Assembly: GCA_013180625.2 (NCBI GenBank)
Contig: SNVD02007190.1
Coordinates: 186,001-250,000, forward strand
DNA: 64,000 bases
Origin: Boswellia sacra
Lineage: Eukaryota > Streptophyta > Magnoliopsida > Sapindales > Burseraceae
Direction: 5' to 3'
This document shows positions 31,985 through 44,137 of the stretch, one piece after another. Position numbers and translations under genes: made by a program. The notes under the pieces were generated by a model. It was given only the letters and a program-made list of their open reading frames with translations, was not told the DNA's origin and did no database searches. Position 1 is the first letter of the stretch, and each line of letters opens with the position of its first letter.

Positions 31985-34283
31985 TCAAACAGGCACAATG
32001 TTGATCAAGTCCAAACAATGACTGAACTTGATCGCTGTCACAACCTTAGTCAACATATCTGCGGGATTCTCGGCAGTCCCAATCTTCTGAAGTAAGATTC
32101 TTCCTTCATCAATGATCTCCCGCACAAAGTGATACCGAACATCAATATGCTTCGTACGAACTTGGAACACTGGATTCTTCGCTAAATGGATAGCACTCTG
32201 ACTGTCAGAATAAAGAGTGATCTTCTTCTGCCCAAGTCCCAATTCATCTAGCAATTCCTGTAACCAAATAGCTTCCTTCATAGCCTCTGTCATAGCCATA
32301 TACTCTGCCTCTGTAGTAGACAAAGCCACTGTAGACTGTAAAGTAGACTTCCAACTCACTGGTGCTCTTGCAAGAGTAAACACATAACCGGTTGTCGACT
32401 GACGTTTATCCAAATCACCAGCATAATTTGAATCAACATAACCAATAGCATACTGATCACATTTATCATTCCTCTCAAAGACTAAGCCAACATCTACGGT
32501 TTTTAACAAATACCGTAGAATCCATTTCACTGCTTGCCAATGTCCTTTACCAGGATCATGCATATACCTGCTCACAAATCCAACTGCATGTGAAATGTCG
32601 GGCCATAGCATACATCAGGCTACCAACTGCATTAGCATACGGAACTCGAGACATGTACTCTCGTTCCTCATCTGTACTAGGAGATAAAGATGCACTGAGT
32701 TTCATATGAGGAGCAAGTGGGGTACTTACAGGTTTAAACTGCTCTATAATGCCAAACCGCTGTAATACCTTCTTCAGATACTGCTTCTGAGTCAAACAAA
32801 TCTTGCTTCTCCCTCTATCTCTGCTAATCTCCATGCCAAGAATCTTCTTAGCTTCACCCAAATCTTTCATCTCAAACTCTCGATTCAACTGAATCTTCAA
32901 CTTTGTAATTTCTTCGACATCCGTCGAAGCTATCAACATATCATCAACATACAAGAGTAGATAAATGAAAGAACTATCACGTAGCCTCCGAAAATACACA
33001 CAATTATCAAATTTGCTTCTTGTGTACCTTTGACCCATCATAAACCGATCAAATCGCTTATACCACTGTCTGGGAGATTGCTTCAAACCATAAAGCGATC
33101 TTTTCAGTTTGCATACCAAATTTTCCTTACCAGCAACTTTGAATCCCTCTGGCTGAGTCATATAGATTTCCTCTTTCAAGTCACCATGTAAAAATGCAGT
33201 TTTTACATCAAGTTGAACTAGTTCCATATTCATCTAAGCTACCAAGGCCAACAAAATTCTAATGGAAGAATGTTTTACAACTGGAGAAAATACCTCATTG
33301 TAGTCAATTCCTTCCCTCTGAGCGTAGCCTTTAGCCACCACCCGTGCCTTGTAGCGGATGTCATTCTTGTCAGGAAATCCATCTTTCTTTGCATATACCC
33401 ATTTGCACCCAATTGCCTTTTTACCCTGCGGTAGTTGAGCTAGCTCCCAAGTTTCATTCTTCTGAAGAGACTGCATCTCTTCGCTCAAAGCTGTCTTCCA
33501 CTGATCAACTTCAGAACATCTGACTGCCTCTCTATAAGTGGAAGGAACATCAGCATCTATAATTGTAAGTGCATAGGCCACCATATCAGCAAATCGAGCA
33601 GGTCTGCGAATCTCACGTCTTGGCCTATCAACTGCAATAGATTCTTGTTGCTGTTAAGGTTCCTGAGTAGAACCCTCACCATCATCTCCCAAATCTCCCT
33701 CTGTCATAGGAGTATCAACATCTGTCTCAACATATCTAACTGGGTTCAATGTCGTCGTTTCAAACTCCACCTGCTGTTGAGTATGCTCCACCTGCTGTGG
33801 AGTACCATTCACCTTTGTCTGGTTTTCTGATTTCTTCAACATTGAAGACTCATCAAATGTCACATCTCTGCTGGATATAATCTTCCTCGAACTAAGACAC
33901 CAAAGACGATATCTTTTCACTCCTGAAGCAAATCCCAAGAAAATCGCTTTCTTGGCTCTAGGATCCAGCTTAGATTCTTTCACATGATAATATGCAGTTG
34001 AACCAAAAACATGTAAAGAATCATAATAAGAAACAGGTTGTCTAGACCATACCTCTAATGGAGTTCTATCACCAACAGCAGTTGAAGGTAGACGATTAAT
34101 GAGATGACACGAATAAGTCACAGCCTCAGTCTAAAATTCTTTGCCCAACCCAGCATTGGACAACATACACCGAACTTTCTCCAGCAATGTCCAGTTCATG
34201 CGTTCTGCCACCCCATTCTGCTGCGGTGTACCTCTAACAATAAAGTGACGTACAATACCTTCATTTCGACACAATTTCAAAAA
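31985..34283 (-). pseudogene. Copia C integrase C-terminus, reverse transcriptase and RNase H, broken
   Basis: 33654-34121 is the end of integrase and the following region (LINRLPSTAVGDRTPLEVW, FLGFASGVKRYRLW). 33234-33584 starts reverse transcriptase (WKTALSEEMQSLQKNETWEL, NEVFSPVVKHSSIR). 32556-33233 holds the core with QLDVKTAFLHGDLKEEIYM, SLYGLKQSPRQWY and the catalytic LLLYVDDMLIAS. 31985-32611 holds RNase H, with GYVDSNYAGDLDKRQSTTGY, STTEAEYMAMTEAMKEAIWL and HIDVRYHFVREII. Lesions are in-frame stops near 34121, 33652 and 33234 and a small deletion with frame change near 32600. The active-site motifs survive but the chain cannot be made in one piece. Confidence 0.92.
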
Positions 34284-35973
34284 TTAATCACTGCAATACT
34301 CACCACCATTATCTGTTCTGAGATGCTTGATCTTCTTGCCAGTCTGTATCTCAATCATCTTTTTCCACTTAAGGAAAACACCAAGTACATCATCTTTTGA
34401 TTTCAAACAATACACCCAAGTTCTTCTAGAAAAGTCATCAACAAAAGTAACAAAGTAGTGCCTACCTCCCATCGATGCTGTTTTGGTAGGTCCCCACACA
34501 TCTGAGTGAACATAATCAAGAATACCCTTGGTATTATGAATAGCGGTGCCAAATTTCACTCTCTTCTGCTTTCCCAGAACACAATGCTCACAAAAATCCA
34601 GCTTGCAGGTCTTCGCACCTTTCAATAAGCCTCTTTTCACTAAACTGAATAAGGCTTTCTCACCTGCATGTCCCAAACGCATATGCCACAATCTCGTGAT
34701 CTCTGAATCTATATCATTATCAGAAACCATAGCAGCTGATCCAATAACCGTATTACCGTTATAGTAATACAAGTTGTTTCTCCTAGTGCCTTTCAATACC
34801 ACAAGAGCGCCTGAAGTGACCCTCAGAATACCATCTCGAATAGATATACCACAGCCTTTAGATTCCAAGGCTCCCAAAGAGATGAGATTCTTCTTCAACT
34901 TCGGTACATACCGAACATCTGTCAAAACTCTAGTCAGTCCATCATGATTCCTCAATCGGATCGAACCTATCCCAGCAGTATGGCAAATATCATCATTGCC
35001 CATATACACAACTCCACAATCAAGCTCCTCAAACTGAAAGAACCAATCCCGATGTGGACACATATGATAAGTACAACCCGAATCCATAATCCACTCATCA
35101 GAAACAGAAGTGGATGGATGACCAACTAGACATATATCTGAATCACTATCATCCTCACGCTCAACAACACATGCATTAGAAACAGTCCTTGCCCTTATCT
35201 TTCTTTTTCAACTTAGGACAATCTTTCTTCCAATGTCCTTTCTCACGACAAAAGGCACACTCATCTTTTCCTAATCTACCCCTCGACCAAGACTTTCCCC
35301 TTTTTCCTGGTTTTCTACTATGACTACGCCCTCTCACTGTCAATGCATCTACTGACTCATCCTTATGTTCCCTTTGATCTTTCTTACGAATTTCATAATT
35401 CAACAAAGCAGAACAGACTTCTTCAAAAGACAGTTTATCTTTCCCATGGATAAGAGTAATGCACAAATGATCTAATTCATCCGGAAGTGAGCCAATCAAT
35501 AGCATAGCCTTAATTTCATCTTTGAAGGTTTCATCTAAGTTTAACAAATCAGCAATTAACTTATTAAACTCATCAATATGAGAACTGATGCTCGTACCTG
35601 GTTTCAACTGGAGACGGAACAATCTCTTCAATAGGTACAGCCGATTCTCATTGCTTTTCTCCATATATTTGTTCTCCAGCACCTTCCACAGTTTGCTTGC
35701 AGATGTCTCCTTAGTGAACGGATACTTTTGTTCTCCACATAAGCAAGAGCGAATCAACCCACAAGCTTTTATATTAAGCCTGTCCCAATCTCTTGCACTG
35801 ATATCTTCTGGTTTTGTTTCTTCCAGAACAATATCCAAATCCTGCTGATACAACCTGTCCAACACCTCACTCTGCCATAAGCCGAAATTATTTCGACCAT
35901 CAAATTTTTCAACATCTATTTTTGCATTTGTCACGGTCACTGTCTTCTCTGATACAGTCGACGATGAAGCCAT
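34284..35973 (-). pseudogene. Copia C gag-protease-integrase, broken
   Basis: 35176-35973 is gag, almost identical to that of Copia A, with the CCHC knuckle CAFCREKGHWKKDC. A single extra base near 35187 (compared with Copia A) shifts the frame right after the knuckle. 34284-35087 resumes with protease DSGCTYHMC, pre-integrase LWHMRLGHAGEKAL, zinc ligands CEHC, SDVWGP, FVTFVDDFSRRTWVY and RTDNGGEYCSD, which carry the first two acidic residues of the integrase DDE triad. A stop follows straight after that motif at 34284. Confidence 0.92.
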
Positions 35974-36124
35974 AACTACCTCTCACAAATAAGCTCGATA
36001 CATAAATCACCAATAACCAAGTTCCAACAAACTATTATATTCAATAACTAGCAATCCAAAATCAACAGCCCAGAACAGTAGTAAGTGCTTCAATGAAATA
36101 GCCACTAACTACCCAAAACCTTCG

Positions 36125-36138
36125 GCTCTGATACCAAT
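36125..36138 (-). promoter_or_regulatory. Copia C primer-binding site
   Basis: TTGGTATCAGAGC on the minus strand directly follows the LTR end, identical to Copia A. It is complementary to initiator methionine tRNA. Confidence 0.85.
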
Positions 36139-36705
36139 TGTTATGCACGAGTGGAAGCGATAACCAACCGAACAACCCAAAATACACAACCACAACTATG
36201 CCAGATAATTGAATATAATAGCAACAAAAAAAGGCAACCAATCAACCACAATGCAGAAATAGAAAACACACCAGGATTTAACGAGGTTCGGTATAAATAC
36301 CTACGTCCTCGGACGCCGCTGAAGAAACTTTCCACTATCTTCAAAGAGAATACAAACTTTTTGGGCCATAATACAAATACCACAACTATTGGGCCAAACT
36401 GCAATTACCCAAATAGTTGGGCCAAACTATAATTACCCAAACAATTGGGCAATACTACAAATACCCAAAACAAAGGGAGAAAAACAAATATTACAAACTT
36501 TAAGGTCCTTACAGAAAGGCCCTTAAACTACGAGGTCTTACTTATGAGACCTTACAATTTTGAGGGGGTGAAAGATATTTCAATTTGGTACACTTATATT
36601 TCTCCCACATGGCCTCTTTTATAAGGCCAATGTGAGACCCAACTTTGCTTCTCAAGCAATGTGGGATCTCTCCCACTTTGTTTTCATATGAGCCAAATAC
36701 CAACA
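36139..36705 (-). repeat. Copia C 5' LTR
   Basis: 567 bp, TGTTGGTATTTGG to CATAACA. Its outer end is next to the TTAAC duplication. A TATAAAAG box is present as in the other complete copy. The first 110 nt differ from 31883-31774 at only about two sites, while the rest differs more. Confidence 0.9.
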
Positions 36706-38035
36706 TTAACCTTTATTTTTTATCCCAATTTAATGGCAACTGATTTTCTAATCGATATCCACATGTAATTAAATTATATAAATCTGATAGGCTGATAGCT
36801 TTTTCCGTTAATATTTAATAATAGGATTCTCAAATGAATTTATTATTGAACTAGGTTTGAAAGGATCTGCAATTTCTCTAGTTGCTTATTTTTTGTATTA
36901 ACTTCTTTCTCCATTACTTTATAAATGTTATGGTGATTGATGGATGATTCATCAATGGAACTGAACCAAGCCTAAGTTGTAAAATTATGTTTTATATTAT
37001 ACATCTATATGTTTTAAAGCTTATTAATAGATATTATTTTCATAAATAAGATAATAATCTAAAATAACAATTGAGATTATTTAAATTAGTTTGTAAAAAG
37101 GAATAATATTCATTTGTAATTAATTAGGCTTGACCGTCTGTTGATATATCAGAGCAAATGCTTTGCTATATATACTGTCAAATAAATTATATTTGAACTT
37201 TTCTTGCATCAAAATTTCTAGTTTCATCTTATTAATCCTTGATATCTTATATTCATTAAAAACTTATATTATTTCCCTCTAATTTTAATTGTTTCTTAAC
37301 ATAATCAAATAACAAATGATAAGGGGCTTTTTGAGTTTGTAATTTCTTTTTTTCTAATATTCATGGAAGAAGATAAAAGGTAGGGGCACGGATGCAGCTG
37401 CTCAAGATACAAAAGCTGAAAATAGGTGAGTGTTACGGCTAGTTTCTCGACGTGGACTGGTGATGTGAGAGTGCTTATTGCATCGCATCATCCGGTCTTA
37501 CGTTCGAAACTTGGTAGCTGAACTGATCTTCACGCTCTAAATTAAACTGAGATATTCTAAAATATCTCTATTTTATTCTTTTCTAAAGAAAAAATTATTT
37601 TGTAAGTACTAATAAACAGTTGAGATAAGAAGTTATATGATAATTGCTTAATAACTACATATGTATGCAAACTTTTTTTTTTTAAGTAATGAAATATTGT
37701 TAAGATCATTAGTTAAATGTTGATTAATACTTGAATCCAGTTGCTTATAGTTATCGTTTACATATTTCAATGTGACTATAGGTTACTTGCATTCATATAT
37801 TTAAAATAAGAGTGATTTTTGTCAATTTCCACTTCCTAGAATTTCGAAAGAAATAAGTTGACAAAGAAAGAGATTGATAGATGATTGAAACATTAAATCA
37901 TCATTTTCAATATATAATGATTTTATATTTTAGTTATATTTCATGCTTGAATTTTGAGTTGGAAATTAGTCTATTAGTGTTATGGTTCGTTAACTTTAGG
38001 TTTAGCCATAATGAATATAGTTAACTAACATACCT
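36706..38035 (+). repeat. Inverted segmental duplication, left arm part 2
   Basis: This matches the reverse complement of about 55290-53990. Landmarks are TTTTTATCCCAATTTAATG, AATCTGATAGGCTGATAGC, AATGTTATGGTGATTG, CAAATGCTTTGCT, a type-1 module, GTTGAGATAAGAAGTTATAT and TTATATTTCATGCTTGAATT. It begins with the right TTAAC duplication of Copia C. Compared with the other arm it lacks the box B and hairpin of the type-2 module. Similarity ends near 38035. Confidence 0.8.
37424..37575 (+). repeat. Type-1 hairpin-ended tRNA-like module
   Basis: GTGGACTGGTGATGTGAGAG, then GTGCTTATTGCATCGCATCA and box B-like TTACGTTCGAAACTTGG. The hairpin at 37549-37568 is GAGATATT/CTAA/AATATCTC, with both arms changed together relative to the commoner GAGGTATT/AATACCTC. 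Confidence 0.7.
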
Positions 38036-39537
38036 ACACTGTTGTGATAAAAAACGATTTCCATCACACATAATTGCACCTCCTTTATTCTTCAAAACAT
38101 ATAACACTAGCATCTAATCTAAGCAATTGAAATGCCAACTGAAAAATAGAAAGACCAAGTTGAAATGAGAAAAATATTATACATGCTTCCAAGGAACTTC
38201 AAGTAAAGAGTAGAAAAGGTTTTAGTGAATAATATGACATCAACAATCAAATCTTATAAGCAACTACTTACAACTTGAGTTGACAAAATTCTATTGAATA
38301 TATAATTTTTTGTTTTCATTTTTTGTTTTTTTCCTTCTCCAATGAATTTTTATCAACTCAGATTATAAGTAATTAGTTATAGATTTAGTATTGTTTGGTT
38401 TTATTTGCTTATTTCTTGGGTTCAATAACCTGTTGGAGAGAGTGTAGAGAGAGCAACAGGTTTGCTAATTGACAATCTTCTCCCAGGCAGAGACACAGCC
38501 TAGCGATTGGGCCATTGGGCTTGGATGTCCCAGTAAAATGAAGAACTTGGGCTCCATTTGACTGGGCGGGGATCTCCTCTTTCAAAGTTTTGAACTGGAA
38601 ATAGATTAAATCCATAATCAAAGATGAACATTTCTCATTTCATGTGATATTTAGTCATACGCATTCAACTCTTTCTAGTTATTATGATCATACAATCCCA
38701 TTTAATAGGATCTTAAATACTACATCATTTATATATTCTAGTATGACTATCATTACTCTCGCATGAGATTAGAGTTAATCATCAATTGTCATTTCTAAAG
38801 AATTCAGAGGAAGCAATTTCAGCACATAACAAGATATTATGAAATTATTAAACATTAATTCCCCAAAAGGATCATCTATATAAACTTTGATGCCTACAAA
38901 TTAGAGTTGAAAATCTGTACATTAGCTGGACTTGACTAATCAAGAAATCAAGCTAGACCAAACAAAACGCCAGGTTTTTCAAGATGAGTAGCAACAATTG
39001 AATTGAATTTATTGAATGAATGTTGAGGTGCAAGAGCAAGATTTTGGGAGAAAAAAACACATGATTTACTTATGGGCCTCTGACAGGTACCTAAAATAAA
39101 AATAAAAAGCAGAAATGATTGCTGAAGTGATATGAGTGCTAAAAGCATCATATCGCCTTGTCTCAGTTTCAAGGCTGGTCATTGATTTGCAATATTACAT
39201 GATGAAATGAGGTATATTTTTTAATTTTTCTTTAAAAAAATTATAATTTATAATTTTTCTTTTAAAAAAATTATTATCCTAGTTAACTATGGAACAAAAA
39301 AAGAATTCTAGTAAGAGAGGATATGTAGAACATCATGCGAGTATAATCTATGAAAATTATGCGATTATAATCTCTTAAGAGTACTTATGACTCATATTAG
39401 ATTAGATATAAAAAAGAACCAAGAACGATATGAGATGTAACGAGACTTGCACTTTAATTTCTTGCATTACCTTCTAGGCTTATTACTTTTGATAAAAGAG
39501 ATTCACAATAAACAATTAAAAACTACTTGTTGATGCG
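38036..39537. other. Intergenic DNA
   Basis: No gene is supported. A 70-codon minus-strand frame at 38409-38621 (with GAQVLHFTGTSKPNGPIA) is less AT-rich and could be an exon relic, but I do not recognise it. A degenerate type-1 module (GATATGAGTGCTAAAAGCAT, CTCAGTTTCAAGGCTGG) lies at about 39120-39215. Confidence 0.5.
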
Positions 39538-40449
39538 GAAAATCAGCACCAACGGTAACAATACATGTGAACACAAGGACTAATGAACCGCTGCACTGAG
39601 TTAAGATCTCAGCCCAAAGAACAGCCACAGATTCTCCCTCACCTGACAACCTGCTTTCTCTTGAGCTACGTTCCGGCCAAAGAAATACCTATAAACCATG
39701 AGAAATGATCAGGGGGAGCCATTGTTTCCCAACGTAGGCCCTCCGATGCTCAAGTTGGTGTGGTTCATGGTGATAACTAATGAAATATGAAATGAAGGCG
39801 GGATTATTTCTAGGGAAATGGAATAAAAGGGGAATGTGTAGTGGTTACTTTATGGCTAACTGCCAAGGAGGTAGTTGAATCCTTTCTTCGTATTATCACA
39901 GATTTTGAGAGATTCCTAAGACCATGCTAAGATGACGGTTGCCTAGGTTTTCATCAGATTCCCCCTTATCCAAACCCTAATTATTGCTTTTGTACCTCCT
40001 TCTTTGTACGGCTGAGTGATCTGGGTTGTTCATCGTTCAAGTTGGATAAGCAGCTGGATAGAATTCCTTGGTCCTCAGTTGTACCTACTGTATAGTCAAA
40101 TTCTGAGTAGACATGTGGATGAGGGACCATTCTACTGACATTTATAGATCTAGGCTTCTCAGACTGACATGTGGTCGGACGTGACCACACTCTTTTCTCA
40201 AAAGCGTGCATGCGACTATAGTGTCGTACTCTTTTAATGTCTTTCGCATAATTAGGAGTATAAAGGTCGGATCTGTAGATTGTATAGCTTATTATGTAGT
40301 CTTTGCTCCACGCTTGTGGCACTTGTGGTGCTCAGATCTAGGGGAGCTAGGGACAGCATGAAGGTATATTTTTGAAGAGAAACAATCCAGAAGCCCCATT
40401 AAAGGCATTTTTGTCTTTTCCCTGGATGTGTAATATTTTTTCCTCTACA
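39538..40449 (-). mobile_element. Probable solo LTR of a Ty3/Gypsy element
   Basis: 912 bp bounded by TG and CA, with CTACT before it (39533-39537) and CCACT after it (4 of 5 match). On the minus strand it ends TTTTCCGCATCAACA, the same kind of end as the LTR at 59654-60014 (CGTGCATCAACA), which is followed by a primer site there. No internal region adjoins it, so LTR-LTR recombination probably removed one. Small open frames in it are not genes. Confidence 0.65.
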
Positions 40450-40664
40450 CCACTTAACTAACCAAATTTGACCAGATAAAAGGCCACCTGCCAACCATCG
40501 CAAGAATGGCTCTTATTTTTCTCATATGAGAATTTAATGGATTCAATAAATGGTCAAGTACTAGATAGTGATAACAATCGATGAAAAGTAAAACTATGCA
40601 ATTTTTCTTACCAACACCACAATTTAACATGGCAGCTATTGATAAGACGAAATAAAACTCTGTT

Positions 40665-41145
40665 ATGTTCGGGTTCACAGACAATGATTATGTAAGAGAT
40701 TTGGATAACAGAAAGAGCACATCCAGATATATGTTTATGATTGGTTCTACAGCAGTTTCATGGTTATTAAAGAAGCAACCAATAGTCACTTTATCAACAA
40801 CAGAAGCTAAGTTCGTTGCAGCAGCTTTTTATGCATGTCAAACACTTTGGTTGAGAAAGATTCTTGAGGAACTTCAGCTCAAGTAACTAAGTTCTACTCA
40901 AATATTTTGTAACAACAATTCAACTATTAAGCTTTCAAAGAATCATGTTTTACATAGAAGGTGCAAGCACATAGATGTGAGATATCATTTCTTACGTGAT
41001 CTCACAAAAGAATTGAGTTATTGATCTTGTTTACTGTAGAAGTGAAGATGAAGTGACTGATATCTTCACCAAACTTCTCAAATTGGCAAGTTTTTTGAAG
41101 TTAAAGAAGTTATTTGGAGTTTGCACTATTGAAGATCCGATTTGA
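40665..41145 (+). pseudogene. Copia D RNase H fragment
   Basis: TDNDYVRDLDNRKSTSRYMF, TAVSWLLKKQPIVTLSTTEA and LWLRKILEELQL (40665-40886) are the Copia RNase H core, which would remove RNA from the RNA-DNA hybrid. After a frame change the tail continues with HIDVRYHFLRDL near 40980 and EVTDIFTKLLK near 41060. Stops are present after LSY and further on. There is no reverse transcriptase. Confidence 0.88.
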
Positions 41146-41201
41146 GGGAGTGCATAAGAATTAAACTAAAGATTTCCCAATATTCTGTTTAAGGGAGGGA
41201 A

Positions 41202-41470
41202 TGTTAGAGTTTTATGCGAATATTATGTCACATTCTTTAGGAATAAGTTATTGACTTAGATTTGGTTATGACTAAGTCACTTCGTGTGAGTAATCTTAGA
41301 CATTAATTGTTTTATTATTTTTCTATAAGTTAGTAGTGGTTTAGTGGTAAGTCATGGTCCTATAGTCATGGATTCATGTTATCATTCAGTTGATGTAATG
41401 CTTATATAAAGGCTATTTAAGTTTAAATAAAGTGATCCAGACGTTCAACTCTATTAAGTGTGTCGTAACA
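41202..41470 (+). repeat. Copia D 3' LTR
   Basis: 269 bp from TGTTAGAGTTTTATG to GTCGTAACA. A TATA-like TTATATAAAGGC lies near 41402. No second LTR is present for comparison, so the right edge is inferred from the CA end. Confidence 0.65.
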
Positions 41471-41585
41471 AACATTTATTAAATTATTCATAACATACGA
41501 CATCAGGATTCAGCAGATTCTTATCAGTGTGTGTAATAGAAAAAAGAAAATGAGCAGTAGAAAGTATGATAAGCTTAGCTATGAA

Positions 41586-43260
41586 TACCAAACGTTAGCC
41601 ACCATGACCATGCTCGTTACTCGACATCTAAATCGAATTTTTGGTGTTCTAGCGTGTTGAATTTCTCCCATAGATCGGTACCGATATGTCGTTTTTATAT
41701 TTTGTAGCAAGTTAAAGCAACAACAGTGCAATGTGCAGCTTCTTTGATTTTTTGCCGATAAAAAAGTAGAATTTCAAATAATGAAATATTGATTCAAATA
41801 TTTTACGTTTAAATTTTGTATGTATACGCATGGCAGCATGTTCAGCCTTTACTTTAAAACCTCCAATGTATCGATTTTCTAATTTTTTTTAAATAAAAAT
41901 TTGTCCTTAATTAAAAGTCAAGAGTTTTAGAGTTTCAACTGAATAATTCGATAAAGTTATCGAACTAACATTACGTAGTTCATCAATTGTCAGTAGCTTC
42001 TAATAAATAAAGTGGTATAGGTCATCAATGAAGACTCGCCACATCAAAAGGTAATTAATCAGGTGATATAGTTGGAGAAAATCATCATTAAATAAAAGCA
42101 AAAAATTCAAGGTCGATGGCAAAATGATGGCCACGTCTGTTTGACTTTAATTACCGGATTAATTAACTCATTAATCACTAATAAATTTCACCTGTAGAGC
42201 TAAGTTACTTTCATATGAATGGGACTTGTTATATAAACTTAACTTATAATCGATTTAGGATTCTTTTAACTTTGATATATATAGTTACAGTTACAGTTAT
42301 ACGATTAGATAGAATAGATAATTGACTAATTAAAAAAGATGAAATGAATTATGAACTTGAACATTGTAAATTTGAAGCTTTAATTTATAGTTAACCTTTC
42401 AGTTATTAAGTATATTGATGATACGATTTTGTGATTTCTTATTTATTTAAATAAATAACATCCATATACAAAAAATTATTGTTGCCTTTCGTTTTGTTGT
42501 GTTTAATTAGGAAATTTTGCGCAAGCTACGAATCAAAATAAACAATATCTCATTGGAATATTGGAATATAGGTGTTGACCTCATTCTTTGAACACAAATT
42601 GATATAATACAATAACAATTTTTATTTCTACTCTAATAGTGCTCAGCGGAATCAAATTTTTTTCGATACTATTTAATGAATATTATAATATTGCATAATA
42701 AAAGACTATTGTTTGAAAACGTGGTGCCAGTCTTTCTTGTTTTCTTAGTGGTTCAAACATTGTGTTTGAATGTGGAAGACAAGAGTTCGAGGCATAGCAA
42801 ATCTGAAATGGAAGTTCATGATAGCGACCCCATACTAAAAGAGGTATTCCAAAATACCTTTTTTAATTTTTGATAAATTAGTAGAATATTCTATATTTGA
42901 AACTAATTTTTTTCCTTTTTAAAAATGTTATGATCATTGTTGAGGATGAATGGAGTTGAAATCAGATATAGATTGTAAGCTTCCTTCTGTTTTCTTTTAT
43001 CATAATTTAAACGAATAGAAAAAATAAATGGATATGTTTCGAAGCATATGAATAGATACAAATTTTTCCAGAATGAGATGCTAATTAGCAGTTTATATTT
43101 TTCAAATTAATAATTTAAATGAATGGGTAACTAAACAATATTAATTTCTAATTAATAAGCGTTGTCAGATGTTAATGTCCGGGCAAATGCTTTGCTTAAT
43201 CAAAATTAATTTACTGTTTTATCTCATTAATTAATTTTAACCTAAAAAATAGCTAGTTTA
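41586..43260 (+). repeat. Large dispersed block, direct relative of 6175-8045
   Basis: The same order of parts is seen: TGGTGTTCTAGCGTGTTGA near 41640, GATAATTGACTAAT near 42316, the type-2 module at 42715 and CAAATGCTTTGCT near 43190. This copy lacks the tandem AT expansion and tRNA-like insert found in the first. Confidence 0.6.
42715..42865 (+). repeat. Type-2 hairpin-ended tRNA-like module
   Basis: CCAGTCTTTCTTGTTTTCTT, GTGGTTCAAACATTGTGTTT and box B-like AGAGTTCGAGGC. The hairpin at 42842-42859 is AGGTATT/CCAA/AATACCT, followed by a T-run. Confidence 0.7.
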
Positions 43261-44089
43261 GATAGCGGTAATGTAACACGTCAGACCCAGTACTACAGCA
43301 ATATTGCGCGACTTGAGTTGAGAATGCGACCATATTTTTCGTTCTTCCATTCATTGCCTTCTCATATTCTCCTCTCATTCATACTCTTTTTATTATTACA
43401 CCAAAGTACACGCAATAAAGAATAATGAAGTTTCATATGGACATATTTATTAAGACACATAAATATGTTTAGATACATTTGAGATTTTTAGTTATAATAA
43501 ATTCCACTTTTAAACTCTTCTTTGGTTACATATTCCACTTCAAAATCTCTATTATCCAAATTTAAATAATAATATCTTTGTCCAAATTCAACCAGTCCTT
43601 ATTTCGAATTTTAAAAATATTTCAAGAAAAATTTTCTAATTGATGGAGTTGGCATAGATTTTAAATTAGTTGGATTTTTATCTCGTTGTATTACTTTTTT
43701 CTTAACGGGTGAGACTCATGATGTCGCCCTTGACTAAGAAACATATTGTTTTTATATCTGAAGATGGAATATGATTTATTTTCAGTTATTCAAATATTTT
43801 AAGTTGATTGATTTTTTAATTTAAATATGAGAATAAGATAATATCATCTCAATAGAAAAAGCTAAAATCTTTAACTTTTATCCAAATGAAAAAACATTTG
43901 AATGCCTATTTTTTTATTTTTTCCTAAATTATTCTTATTATTTATATCCTTACCTATTTTGTATAAACTTTATTTTTATTATTATCATTCACTCATCTAG
44001 CATATTACATATACTATTCATATTTCTTTAGTTTCGTAATTATTAATATATTGTTACAATTATCTCATTCATATTATAAAATTACATGG

Positions 44090-44137
<48 letters not shown>

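Larger units (their letters stand above)
30489..36705 (-). mobile_element. Ty1/Copia retrotransposon C with transduced host fragment
   Basis: In element order (right to left) it has 5' LTR, initiator-Met type primer site, gag, protease, integrase, reverse transcriptase, RNase H, polypurine tract, complete LTR (31883-31320), a host gene fragment in antisense (31319-30945) and a second, 5'-truncated LTR copy (30944-30489). The TTAAC duplication brackets the whole assembly, not the part ending at 31320, which has unmatched AGGTA outside it. Gag-pol is interrupted at several places, so the copy is inactive. It is closely related to Copia A. Confidence 0.88.
40655..41470 (+). mobile_element. Ty1/Copia retrotransposon D, 3' end only
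   Basis: RNase H coding is followed by the polypurine tract AAGGGAGGGAA at 41191-41201 and a 3' LTR. Everything upstream of RNase H is missing; the left break is near 40655. It is the only plus-strand Copia copy here and is not closely similar to A, B or C. Confidence 0.8.

Noticed and set aside
31320..36705. Treating Copia C as an ordinary element ending at 31320
   Set aside because: The flanking pentamers AGGTA and TTAAC do not match, while TTAAC at 30484 matches exactly, so the unit must extend to 30489.
38409..38621. 70-codon minus-strand frame with VLHFTGTSKPNGP, weakly like a glycosyltransferase motif
   Set aside because: It is a single short stretch with no flanking exons or supporting motifs, too weak to annotate as a gene.
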